From Serendipita indica DSM 11827 (Eukaryota > Basidiomycota > Agaricomycetes > Sebacinales > Serendipitaceae): a DNA stretch of 64,000 nt. Location of the stretch: NCBI GenBank assembly GCA_910890315.1, contig CAJVGD010000052.1:124001-188000 (forward strand), in the 5' to 3' direction. A model generated the notes under the pieces. It searched no databases. It was not told the DNA's origin and saw nothing but the letters and a program-made list of their open reading frames with translations. A program made the position numbers and the translations under genes. This document shows positions 1 to 11,000 of the stretch, piece by piece; the stretch's first letter is position 1; every line of letters begins with the position of its first letter.

Positions 1-969
1 CTATGTCGATCTCTACCTCATTCATCACCCCATGTTTGTCGAAGGAAGGGTTGCACAAGCGTGGGAGGAGATGGAACGCGTAAAAAAGGATGGACTCGCT
101 CGGTGTGTATCCCACTTTGACCAACCGACAGCGCTCACCGGACGCAGGAGTATTGGCGTCTCCAACTTTGCCACTTCCCACATCAAAGAACTCCTCAAGT
201 CTGCCAAAGTGCTCCCAGCGGTGAACCAAGTGCGCCCGTCGTCGCCTTTTTTTACCGTGCTCACCTGCTATAGATTCGCCTGCATCCGTACATCTACGCA
301 GAAAATCTCGAAACGATCCAGACATGTGCGAAACACTCTATCGTAGTCGAGGCTTACGGCTCTCTTTTGTAAGCTCTCCTCCCCGCCAAGGCGCTCGACT
401 AACGGAGATAGCCCCATCACCCAACTTCCTTCCGGCCCAGTCACAGCAGCGCTGGAGAAACCCATCAAGAGACTACATGCTACAGCTGCTCAGATTCTTT
501 TCCTATGGGTCCGCGCGAAACACGGCGTAATCGTCACGACCACCGGAAAGAAGGAGCGATTGGAAGAGTACCTCGGCATCCGAAAACTTGGTGCGTATGC
601 CTTTTCTTGTCTCTTGCCCTATAATGACCTTTGGCTCTAGGTGAGCTAAAGGCGGAAGAGGTAGAGGCTATTGACAAGGCTGGACAAACTTCCGATGCAT
701 GGATATATCACGCAGTGGAATCCAAGTATCAACGATTCGTACATCCAGTGTCCACCTCGCAAGCGTTCAGACGGGTTCTCGTCTTCGTTCTCGCCATCAC
801 ATTGCTCCTTGTGACAGCATTCTGGGCCTACCTCGCAGGTGGATTCTCCGAAATGATACAAGCATATGGAGTTCCTCTAGGCATCGCGTATGGTCTCATT
901 GCGCTAGCTGTTCTACGGCTCATCCGCCTTGCATCGAGCAATCAGGCCGAGGTCCTACCGTTCCCATGA
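1..969 (+). CDS. Aldo-keto reductase, 5' truncated by window edge, with C-terminal membrane segments
   Basis: This is the C-terminal part of an NADPH-dependent aldo-keto reductase, a TIM-barrel oxidoreductase. Exons 1-102, 148-229, 274-368, 412-590 and 641-969 join in frame. They read the AKR strand DLYLIHHP, then SIGVSNF, NQIRLHPYIYAEN and the late-barrel KHGVIVTTTGKKERL. The family normally ends shortly after this point. Here about 100 more residues follow, containing two hydrophobic stretches (VLVFVLAITLLLVTAFWAYLA and GVPLGIAYGLIALAVLRLI). The protein is therefore probably anchored to a membrane by a C-terminal hairpin. The N-terminus, including the catalytic Tyr region, lies outside the window. 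Substrate is unknown. The family call is firm; the membrane anchor is inferred from hydropathy read by eye. Confidence 0.88.
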
Positions 970-1573
970 CGAGCAGAGTCTCGAAATACATACAATTTCA
1001 ATCCATCTATGAATAGTGAGCTGAGAATCTCTTTCCGGTAATCGTCGGAGTTTGAAAGCGCGACTTGAACATTGACCACATCCGGCATCTTGCCCGTTAG
1101 CGCGATTCACACCTTTTTCACAGTCAAAAGTGCTCTTTTCACTCGAAATGCATCACTTTTCCTCTCAGGTGAGTATTAGCCATCGTCTCTGTGGCCCAGT
1201 CCCGGCTGGCGTATCTTTGCATCCCGTTGGGGCGTAAGATGAGCTTACCAACCGACTAAAAGGTGATACAGGATCACTCTAGGCATGAAGAACTGAGCAT
1301 CCGTAACCAAGAGGATCTCCAGTGTCGCGGTCATCAGGTGAGTAGAGAGCGACAATTGGGATGATAGTTTGCTAACCATGTGATCTCCGGATATCAAAGA
1401 CTCTTCACTCTGATGCTTTCCCACCTCGCAAGGAATCAGTCGAGGATGCAGATGACGGCTTGACGGTTCGCGTTCTCTCCACACCCTAGCATAGTTATTT
1501 CTCATTTTACGACTCATAGCGCGCATTTCAAGTCAGCGAGCACATTGTTAGCATCCCTAATCCTTTGCGTATC

Positions 1574-2683
1574 ATGATTCCATCGACGCCAGTCAAACCA
1601 CCGTCCTTCCTTTCCCCACGTCTCCAACAAGAGGATCCTGTGGAGCTTGCTTCCTCGCCCGCCTCGGAGAGTACTGCGAGTGACCTGTCGTTGGGCAATC
1701 CACCGAGCTACACCGACAAGACTCGGCCCCACAACTCAAACTTGGAGGAACCAGTCTCATATTCTCCCATGGAAAAGGGTAAATGGAGGATGCCAGTGGA
1801 GGAGAAGGACGGCGCCACGCCAGAGCCTTTTGGAGATAGCAACGAGCTCCACGGTCAAACGCCATCCCATGACCTGACGGAGTCTGAACGAGAAAGCATC
1901 ACGAATCAAGATGAAGAGTTGGCCATGGCTCTTCTTTTCGAAGACCTTCGCGAGCAAGGTTATTCGGCGGAACAGATTGAAGAGTATACGATCAACTTGC
2001 AGGTCATGCGCGTGCAAGAAGCGGAGACCAAGACATTTGATCAACATATTCCTGCTTCTACACCCTCTCGCGACAATCAGCTCACCTTGGAACGCAGTAT
2101 CGAAAAGGTGGCGGACAACATTCTGGAGACGTACATGGCTCGTGATCTTCCACCGGCATATGGTCCAAACTATGCTCCAGAACCATCGACGTCCACCTCT
2201 AGATCGCCTATTCTCGCTGCTCGTCGTCTGAGCATAGGCAGCCTCGGGGATACTCATAGCTTACCCAAAGGCGGCAGTGGCATTTCTCGGCAAGGCTCGT
2301 ACAGTAATGCCTCTGTCCTCGAGGAAGACCAAGTACTCGAGCTCGAAAAGGAACTCGAGAGGCGTATGGAGGAATTGTTCATGCATCACCGCGCCAATTT
2401 GCTCCGAGATTGGGAATCCATGATGAGCTCCTTCAAGCGTGATATGCACGATCGTGAGAAGGGTAGGGATGCTCGAAGGTGGACAGCGTATCGCCATCAC
2501 GAGCAGTGCCAGTATCCACACCAGGCTTACGATTACGAGTACCATTCGCCTGCATCAAGGACGCCCAATTTTCCTCCTTATTTGCGCGAGTCATATGATG
2601 GTCAACGTTATTCTACTGGTCGCGGCAGTCGCTATCGACGTCAGCGTTCCCAACATCCTGTATGGTACGGCCAGCCATACTAG
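1574..2683 (+). CDS. Hypothetical acidic Ser/Thr-rich protein with C-terminal coiled coil
   Basis: I do not recognise this protein. An open frame of about 369 residues starts at the first in-frame ATG (IPSTPVKPP...). It opens with a Ser/Pro-rich segment. A Glu-rich helical stretch (DEELAMALLFEDLREQ) follows; it weakly resembles a ubiquitin-interacting motif but has Glu where that motif has Ser. Then comes a strongly predicted coiled coil of alternating Glu, Leu and Arg (around EKELERRMEELF) and an Arg/Tyr-rich tail. The true start may lie upstream: a mini-exon at 1149-1169 (MHHFSSQ before GTGAG) and coding-looking segments near 1284-1337 and 1400-1470 have splice-like edges, but I could not close the frame across all of them. 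Nothing in the context suggests a function. Confidence 0.65.
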   Translation: MIPSTPVKPPSFLSPRLQQEDPVELASSPASESTASDLSLGNPPSYTDKTRPHNSNLEEPVSYSPMEKGKWRMPVEEKDGATPEPFGDSNELHGQTPSHDLTESERESITNQDEELAMALLFEDLREQGYSAEQIEEYTINLQVMRVQEAETKTFDQHIPASTPSRDNQLTLERSIEKVADNILETYMARDLPPAYGPNYAPEPSTSTSRSPILAARRLSIGSLGDTHSLPKGGSGISRQGSYSNASVLEEDQVLELEKELERRMEELFMHHRANLLRDWESMMSSFKRDMHDREKGRDARRWTAYRHHEQCQYPHQAYDYEYHSPASRTPNFPPYLRESYDGQRYSTGRGSRYRRQRSQHPVWYGQPY

Positions 2684-3075
2684 ACCGAGCACGATTCCAT
2701 TCTCTTCTTCCGTCCACCGACGCATCGGCAATTAAACCTCCCATATGCATAAGAAATTCGACAAAAAGCAACTAAAAATCGTGACTTGACTGTACCACCA
2801 CCATCTCCCCTTTTGTTCACTCATTCTTGCGTCTCTTTTGACACCAATAGATTGAATGACTGCAGATCAATTGCCTTGTAGACTAGTTTCACAGTTCGTC
2901 GGTGCGTTCATCCGCCTTGGCGTTGAAGAGCGTCCGAGTTTAGCGAATGAAAACATCTCAGCATTAAGGCTCATATAGCTCCTTGGTACACCGGTAGATA
3001 GCTCGTCACCAGAGACAAAGGCCAATCGTAGAAGAGAGGATGAGAGAAGAAAATTTCGATCAAGTTGGTACTTCT
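2684..3075. other. Intergenic between convergent genes
   Basis: This stretch of about 390 bp lies between the 3' end of the coiled-coil gene and the 3' end of the chymotrypsin-fold pseudogene. It should hold two 3' UTRs. I see no ORF, RNA gene or repeat. Confidence 0.5.
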
Positions 3076-4710
3076 TTACCAGACAGTGCGGTTGAAGTCA
3101 GCGTGCGGATACCTCTCCTTGATGCGAGAAACGAGCCACCAGGCAGGTGTAGCATAGGTGACATAGACACCTTTTAATCCGGCTCTTGATTCTCCAGAGT
3201 GGAGTTGACCAACCATGCGGCCATTACCGTCGAAAATGAGGGAACCGGAATCTCCATGAGCTGAGAAGCGGCCTGAGGTGCTTTCATAAGCGTAGATAGC
3301 GAGCTCGGTGGACACAACGCCATTTTCTCCGCAAACAAATGACTCTAGTCCAGCATAGCGTCCAACGGTGAGGTCGGTAGCGCAGCCATCTTTGAGGACG
3401 ATGAGACAGGGCCGCCCTTTGTTGTCAATCATGTCTGCTCTATCCAGGAGCTCTTTGGTGACTACACCTCTGATTCTCATCTGTCGGTCATGGGGATACT
3501 TGAAATTCCAGTTGCCCTTCTGCAAAGAGTATAGCATATCCGATAGTTTGCCGTCTGAGATCTCAGTCCCTGAAAAGAAGTTGCATTTGTTAGTTTACGT
3601 GAAACCCAAATATGAAAATGAAAATGGCGCACCGAGATCCACCACGTTACCCCTGAATTAGTCTCTGAATTTCTCCTCATCAAGTTCGAAACACCCCCAA
3701 TCCTCGGTATACTCCTCGCCCTTGACAGTATTGATGGAGATTGGCGGACAATAATGGATATGACCAATGTTACGGAGCTCAACATCGCTCCACTGCGCCA
3801 TGACTGTATTGTAAAACTTGTGGAGCTCGGAAATGATGCATTTCTGTTCTTCCAACTCCTTTTGAGAGGTAAGAAGTTTTCTAGATTCGCCTTCCGCTCG
3901 CCCCTGGTTGCTACTTTCTTCCAGCCAAGTAATCTTCCTGGCGATCCTCTCTGAAGACAAGATATGAAGGGTAACGGTATGCTTGATCTCGTCAAGGACC
4001 CCTCTGGAAGCGGCGATATCCATTGACCCGAACATACTGACGAGGCGCGCCGGCGCCTTTCAATTCATACTTCTCATCAGTCGTACGGAGGACATGATGG
4101 TTACTGACACCAAAGACCTTGTTACTCGGGTTGCCGTTCTTGTCGCGGTTTTCGTGAAAGAAGAAGGTGACGCTACCCTGGGCATCCGCATCCCCACTGC
4201 CCACAGTAGCTATTGGCATTCCAAGAGCAGCGGTGAGATGGCGTCGGACGTGAACGGTGGCGTCATCATCCTCAACAACAGATAAGAGGGTGGGCCAGAT
4301 GCCTTCCATAAAACTGATTCGTGCCACTCTACTTCAACATCTAGGACTCCATTTTTTCGAAGAAGCTGATGGATTGCCTCAGAAACCTGATGTGCCGTTT
4401 CGGCGGATGTCGAGGAGGGATGGACCCCAACCCATATCACGACGGGACCGAGCGTCTCCTCCTCATCCTCCCTACGAGTGATAAAGCGAGCAGGATTGAT
4501 TGTCCAGCGAGTTTTGACAGTATTTTTTACCAAACTGCAAATCTGGGGACCGACCGTGCTCCAGACGCTGTTCAGAGGGGTATCATGGACCCCAAAAAGT
4601 GACTTGGTGGGCAGAATGGCAAATCTACCGGTGGGCTGGACCCAGGGATACTTGTCTGATCCAGTACGGTAGAGTAGGTCCGGATGTTCGCCCTCTTAGC
4701 GATTCCGTTA
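3076..4710 (-). pseudogene. Chymotrypsin-fold serine peptidase-like family gene, decayed
   Basis: The order of motifs matches a basidiomycete-expanded family with a trypsin-like peptidase fold. The N-terminal part has YPWVQPTGRF and GPVVIWVGVHPSS, then DDDATVHVRRHLTAALG, a His-loop FGVSNHHVLR, a charged helical insert (3658-4035), HIHYCPPISI, TEDWGCFELDEEKF and, in the last exon (3076 to about 3568), the serine motif FSAHGDSGSLIFDG. An intron at about 3569-3632 rejoins the frame (LG to TEIS). The gene looks broken. The family-matching frame shifts near 4290-4310, shifts back near 4040, and an in-frame TAA follows EEKFRD at about 3658. The first exon is not resolved, because a stop lies just upstream of LLYRTGSD. 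Very short introns could explain one shift but not the stop. The family is recognised from memory of related agaric proteins; activity is unlikely. Confidence 0.7.
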
Positions 4711-5733
4711 TAATACCCAGTCCTCTCGTATGCAGAGACAGCGTACGGGGATACCACGGTTGTATCGCTGCCTTGAGAAACGAGAGTGTTTTCGGAGTGA
4801 TGGGATTCGTCACTCAGCGTTGGTAAGCTGTGTGATGTCGAGTTCTGGCGACGGCTAGAGTATTCCAAGCATGAAATGGCGAAATCGGAGAGGTCTGAAT
4901 ACATAGACAGAAAAGAACAAAGGGATTAACCCAACAGATCCGGACGGAGACTCATAGTACTCTTTACCATTTCGACCAGTGAAGAGGCGTCTATGAAGGA
5001 ACGATAAGCATGCTATAGCGGAAAGGACAGATAGGACAGACTTGGGTCCATCTTGAAGTTGGCGCAGTGATTGACAGGAGGCCTGTAGATAGAGACGTCC
5101 GGGTAATTTGGTTATAAAGAGCTTCCTGTTTTCAAACTGTTGTCTTACCACCTTGCTATCCTCCAGGTGCGAGCTTTTGTAGAACAAAGACCGCTGGAGG
5201 GACAATGGATATGGTGCGCCAGACGTACGGAGGCAGAGAGAAAGGCGCAAAATGTATATGAAAATATCCAAAGATGTGAGACTAGTGATCTGCTTCGACT
5301 GGATCGGAGTGCCTCGGGCCAAACCTCAGCTGGATTGAGCCTGAAGATCAGCTATTTTTGAGAGCAACCAGCTGTGCGCAGCGAGTTTTTAGAACTTGTA
5401 TGTAGCTGTGAGGCTTGATACGACGGGCTCAAATGGTCGAGTGGCCAAAAGTAAAGTTGTAGTAGCCGTCAAGTGGTTGGCCACCTCCACCGATAATTTC
5501 TAAGAGCAGAATGGGTCAGATGTTGACATTTCAGTCATTCGAAAAGCTACAATTTCCTGAGCAGATTCATGCAACAGGCGTCCGTTATGGTTAGGACTAA
5601 CTTGGAACAGTAGATCCACACACTAAGACGGAATTGATATTCATGGTATAGAATACAGCAGAACTGTCGAATAGAAACCGTATGGGACAAATCGTAGTGT
5701 AGCGTTGAGTCCGAGGGAGTGTCGAAAATACGC
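4711..5733. other. Region without a supported gene
   Basis: About 1 kb separates the peptidase-like pseudogene from the next minus-strand gene. A 155-codon minus-strand frame (4855-5322) shows no family motif and is probably fortuitous, although 5' exons of the pseudogene could lie here. The remainder shows no repeat or RNA gene. Confidence 0.4.
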
Positions 5734-7735
5734 CTAGAGCGTGCCCTTTTTCATCTTCTCACCCGCCTCTTTGAGCCCTTCGTCACGGGAGAGTACACCT
5801 TGGACAACCATAAACTCGCCCTTGATCTTGTCCTTGAGACCGACCTTGTGGGGCGAACTCGACGAGGGTGATCCAGGGGAGAATGGGTTCGAAAGCATGT
5901 TGGGTGTGCCGTTTTTTTCCTTGACGCTCCCCGAATTGTACGTAATTGTGGCTGGATTATTGGTCGGTACGGGCGTCGCCTCTTGCATGCCTAGCTCTGC
6001 GGCGGTATTGTTCGCGTTGTTATCGAGCGAAGGATCGGTGGTAGCGAGGTTGGCACTCTCATTGATGTGAGTATTCGGGTGCTGGTGCCCCGTTGGAGGG
6101 TCCTTGTGAAGAACGTTGTGGCCCTTGCGATCCGTCACGGGACTGTTCCCACCTCCACTAGATCCAGAGTGCTGACTTTCGAGCGTGTCGTCGCGGTGCT
6201 TCGAGGTAGTCGCACCGGCGAGGACACCAGTCTCGTCTGCACTGACGTCGCGCGAGTGAGCCCCCTTGCTCCTACTTCGATCGCGCTTCTTCGTCAGCTT
6301 GCGAATGCCACCAAACATGCTCTTGGATGGGCTCGAGGGACTCGCTTCGCCAGCGCTCGTGGAACCGCTGCGACTCTTCTTGTGCTTTTTCTCTGGCGAG
6401 AGCGTGCCATCCTTGGCAGTGTTCTTGTTGAACATTTCTTGTTCGTTCAGACCAGCACCAGGGGTAGCGGGGATGACGACGTGTGCAAAGGAATCCTGGG
6501 GCTTTGTGGCTTCAGTTGGACGAGGCGTCTCATGTCCACGGATAGCCGCCTCCTTCTGATCCTTCAGCGCATGATCGGTTGCAAAAGCGCCAATAGCTCC
6601 TCGAGCAGTGGCCTCGGTGATACCAGAGACGCCATGCTCCCCCTTGGCGGGATAGCCGCCGCCTTCGGGGTCAGAAAGAGGGGTAATAGGCGTTTCACCT
6701 CCCACAGCCCGCGTGCTCTCGATGACACTCTTCTCCTCGCTCGATGTGCCGGGTGGGTTGGCGACGGGGACCTCAGTCTTGTATTGCTCTGGGTTGGGTG
6801 AATTTGAGAGTGCTGCTTGAACGTCTTCGTCTGGAGAGACAGTTGAACCAACGACGGGTGCTGGGGGCGCAGAGGTAGAAGACTCTGATGGGACTGGTGG
6901 AAGGGGTGCATTGAGTCCTTCGTGCTCGCCAAAGGGAGTAGGAGCGCCCTCCGTGGGTGTTTCTACAGTCGGAGCGTTTGGATTCAAGGCGCTGGCTAGG
7001 AGTGAATTAGTGAATGCACAAAGATAATGAGATGAAACATACGAAGATACGCAGCGACACCGGCTGGGACGACGGATGCGGCAGTCTGTGTCCACGTTTT
7101 GGGTTTCGGTTGTTCGTCCTTAATCTCTGCCTCGTCGACCTGCTTATTCGAGGCAGGCATGTCCGCATTCGTCGTAGGGAGCAGCGGCTGCTCGACGTGT
7201 GGAGCCTCGTTCGTCACTGGCGGCGGTGCATCTGCTGCCGTGGGAGCAACCGTGGGATTTAAAGATGCGGCTAAAGAGGTTGTCAGAGGGGATGTCTGGG
7301 CGTTGATGTCATTGGACATACGAAGGTAGGCTGCAGCGGTGTTTAGGGCACCAGCTGGTAAAAGGGACGCTGCCTTGTCTTTGAGCGTTGCAGTCACAGG
7401 TGTTCCATCCTCATTCTTTGCTAGAGTAGACGTCAGCGCTGTGTCGTCTCCCATCAAAAGTCCAACGTACGGATATAGTTTTGGACGGTGCTTGGGAGTG
7501 TCTTGAGCTGTTCTCCAAAATACTTGATGTCCTCTGAGATGGGTGCTGGTGTACTTGGGTTAGTGCCGACCCATGCTCCAGGGATATGCATGTCGACGGT
7601 GGCGAGCGAGTCTTGTCTTGCAGGCATTGCTGGTGCTGTTGTCGTCGTCGTCGTCGTCGTTGTCGTAGGCGGCATTGTAGAAAGAGGAACGATTGGTTCA
7701 GCAGTTGTCATCTGAGCAGTTATGGACGGGTCCAA
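5734..7735 (-). CDS. Ser/Thr/Pro-rich protein with duplicated exon modules
   Basis: Four exons (7735-7471, 7420-7322, 7270-7043, 6995-5734) join in frame to a 617-residue protein; all three introns are phase 1. I do not recognise a catalytic domain. The N-terminus carries a poly-Thr run encoded by a GTC/GAC microsatellite. Exons 2 and 3 each end with a module of the form AAS(L/V)(L/V)PAG...AAYL, and exons 3 and 4 each open with a matching SLNP/ALNP stretch, so these look like duplicated symmetric exons. The long last exon is disordered (Ser, Thr, Pro, Gly), with a basic patch KKHKKSRSGS and SRSRSKGA-like stretches. The C-terminus LKDKIKGEFMVVQGVL is the most conserved-looking part and occurs, from memory, in other basidiomycete proteins of unknown function. 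Confidence 0.75.
7639..7672. repeat. GTC trinucleotide microsatellite inside coding exon
   Basis: A run of GTC/GTT units on the plus strand encodes the poly-Thr tract of the Ser/Thr-rich protein on the minus strand. Its length may vary between strains. Confidence 0.8.
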
Positions 7736-8022
7736 AGTATAACGGAGTGGAGTCGACGGGGATGATGTCAGTCCGCGCTCGCAGACTCAAATTCAGTATG
7801 ACTATTGCTAACAAGTATTCCTATTATGGAATGTGATTCAGTCATGACATCGCAGCCACCCTAAGATTCACTCACCCAGGTAAGTCAAGACAGCTTGGAT
7901 TTCATTCGAAAACAAATACAAACGACAACCTAGGTATAGCATAATACACCCGACAAGACAAAATGCGACTCGATAAACATCCAAGTAGCTCTATGGTCAA
8001 CTTCAGTCACTTTCATCCATCG

Positions 8023-11000
8023 TTACTTTCGTGCCCCGTCGCTAAACGCATCCAGTGCGATCGCGAACAGCTTCTGCTTCGACAATCGTTGTACAATACT
8101 CCACGGCGTGGGCCGTTCCCACTCGCTCGCCGCGGGCTTGAGCTGGATGTCCTTTCCCTCCAGCAGCGGACTTTGGGCCACTTCATTCTCCTTGGCCATC
8201 AAGTCCGCCATCTCCTCTATATCCGCCGACTTGACGAGTTCACTCAGCTCGGGCGAAATCTTGGCAATCGACTCGAGGCTCTCTTCAAATTCGCGCGCAG
8301 AGATCGTCGCGCGCTTTGTTGATTTGATCGCTGGCTTCAGTCGTTGAGGACTAGTGCTGCGAGCAGACGTCGTCGTCGTGGATGGTGGCGTCTGCCCGGT
8401 TTCGCCTCCAATGACAACCTTTTTCGCCTTGTCGCCATCTTTCTGCAGAGTCTTTTTCTTCTTCCCATTCTCCTCCTTAATGAGGTCCTCCCATTTAGTC
8501 GCTTTGACGCTTCGCATTCCCCAGCTCGCCCACGGGATACTCCCTCCGTCTGCCTCGTCTTCCAACGCAGCATCCTCTTCGGAAAAGTCCTTCCACACGA
8601 TCTCCGGACGACCACGTAGGTTACGTGCCGCGTGAATGAGATCGCCTCCCATGATCCGCTGCTCGTCACGGTTCCTTCGAAGCGTGCCAAACCATCGGTC
8701 CAACAGCACCGAACGAGCAGACGCAGACGAAAGAAGCGCGGGTTTCTGCTGCGGTGTCTGCACTGTGAGTAGGGCTGGTGTTTTGGGAGTACCAGGCTCC
8801 TTTCGAGGCGTGGTGGGTACGACGGGAGTTGATGGTTTGTCTGTCGAAGCTCCCTCGACAACGTCAGTAGCCAAAGTGTCCTTCTTTTTCTTCTTTTTCT
8901 TCTTCTTCTTCTTTGCCGTCGCCGAATCGTCGTCAAACAGCCCACTCGTCACATCTTCCCCGTCTTCATCGTCGTTGGGTGCGTGGTAATTCCAAAGACG
9001 GTCGGTAATGACTTGAGCGTCCTTGAGCGAGTCGTACATTGCAAGCGCCTCGGCGACTCGCAGCCCTCCGACCTTGAGCACGGTCAATACCCAACTGCCG
9101 AGCTACGCGACCAAGGAACATACCTTGAGCATTTCCTCGAGCGCCATCTCAAAGCACTGTATCCTCTCCTCTTCGTCGTCGGGGAACAACAAGGCTGCTT
9201 GCGTAAACGCTTTTGCGGCGGACGCGCTGCGCTCACGGGCGACTTCGGATGCCGGTCTATTGGTGCGTGGACTCGAAAGATTCATGTCGAGAATGATCTT
9301 GGCGGTTTCCCTGGCATAAAATCCTTGGAAACTAGCAGCAAGTAAGCAAACTGGATGAACCTTGGCTTCTGCACGACGTACAAATGGGCATGTGCAACGT
9401 CTGGTAAATGGTCAGAAGAAGTCGACCAGTAGGCTCTAATACACGTACGATAGACAAAGTCTGAGATGTACACCTCGAGCTTGAGATTCTTATTGACGTA
9501 GGGGTTCATCACCAGCTGAGAGACCGACTCGAACAAGTCCATCGAGCCCTGGAGAAGTTCTGCCAAGAGGTCATTGCGAAGAGATTGGTACTGTGCTTCT
9601 CGCTTGATATAGTTGTATTGCTACGAAACGTGAGACATCGATCACTGAAAGGCGTGGTTCAATTACCGCGATGAGGGTGTGGCCAAGTCGAATCCTAGAC
9701 GCATTCAGAGGTGTGGTTAATTTCAATCTGCAAAACTTACTGAACGCCACGAGCAAAGACGCCATCAAAAACCGACTCGACACGCTCTTTTGCGTCTCCC
9801 TTGCCATAGAGAATCTTGTCTGGAGCGGCACCAAGCGTCTGGTTTACCCAAACGATGGTATCGAGAGCGCGACCGTACTTCAGAACGGCGCGTTGGGTGA
9901 AGCCGTCTTGCTCCTCTAGAATCGCGAGGACGACGTGGCTCCCTAGTACGACAATGAGCTAGATCAACGGTAGCGTAAAGAGAACTAACGGATGAAGCCG
10001 GCTAACCCTCGACGGGTATTGATAGGCCCAACAGAATGCTGTGGTCCTTCTCCATGAGCACGAGCCTCTGCTTGAGCAAACAAGTCGTCGAGGTTGATTT
10101 GGTCGTCATTGAGTTCAGGCCAACCAGACTGCTTGGAATCGGCACTAGGAAGAAAACATTAGACGTGCCTTCGCTCATATTGAACAGCTGGCTCACAAGA
10201 TTTGCCAAGCCAGCTGCTCTATAAAGTCCCTCCTGGCTTCCATAGACTTGAACGCAACGACGCGTGGGTCGAGGAGAATCGCTCGGACTAACACCTCTAT
10301 CGCCCGCTTTCGTACTGGTCAGAACCCTTGAGAATGCACAGACAGGAAAGACTTACATAGGGTTCGCCGTCATCGACGTACTGCGTCTTGGGGGATTTGT
10401 GGTCTCTTGGCACGCCGGAAGGATGCTTGAGCTTGAACAAGTCTTGATTTCCTTGGATCCATACTACCAAGTCTCAGTCACAAGTTCACGAAAAGTGGAC
10501 ATACAAACGTCTTTGAGCGCGAATGAGCCGCCATAGCTGAGAACAAGTCAGATAAAGACATTGAGATTCAGAGCGGAGACTCACAGCGCTCTCACGAGGA
10601 ACTTGGTCAGACTTGGGTGCATTCTCCCATTCTCCCTTCTCAACTCTCTTGACAATCTTTCGAATCGGCATGATTCCCTTTGCTTCGCGCTCTTTGATGG
10701 GCCATGGCATGATCGCCTTGTCCAGCGCCTCTTCGACTGCTTCGGTGGAGAGCGGTAGCGCAAACGGATCCATCGGCGGTGTTTCTGGAGGCAGATCGAG
10801 TCGAATAGGCGGGGAAGGCGAAAGAATTTCGGGCCTGGGAGAGGGGTGTACACTGCCAGAGACCGAAACAGGCGTGATCGGTCGTTGGGGTGGGGCCTGC
10901 TCTGATAATGGAGTAGGCTCGGAAAGCGAAATCTTGATGGGCGAAGTGTTGAACTGTGGGGTTGTCACGCTCGGGCGAATGGACTCTTGATCCGAGTCGC

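Noticed and set aside
4265-4330. A 44-nt intron (GTTTTATGG...TTGAG) to explain the first frame change in the peptidase-like gene
   Set aside because: It would delete sequence that matches the family coding region, and the downstream TAA remains, so a pseudogene is the simpler view.
4855-5322. Minus-strand open frame of 155 codons near the peptidase-like pseudogene
   Set aside because: No motif, and it does not join in phase to the pseudogene exons; at most it could contain an upstream exon.
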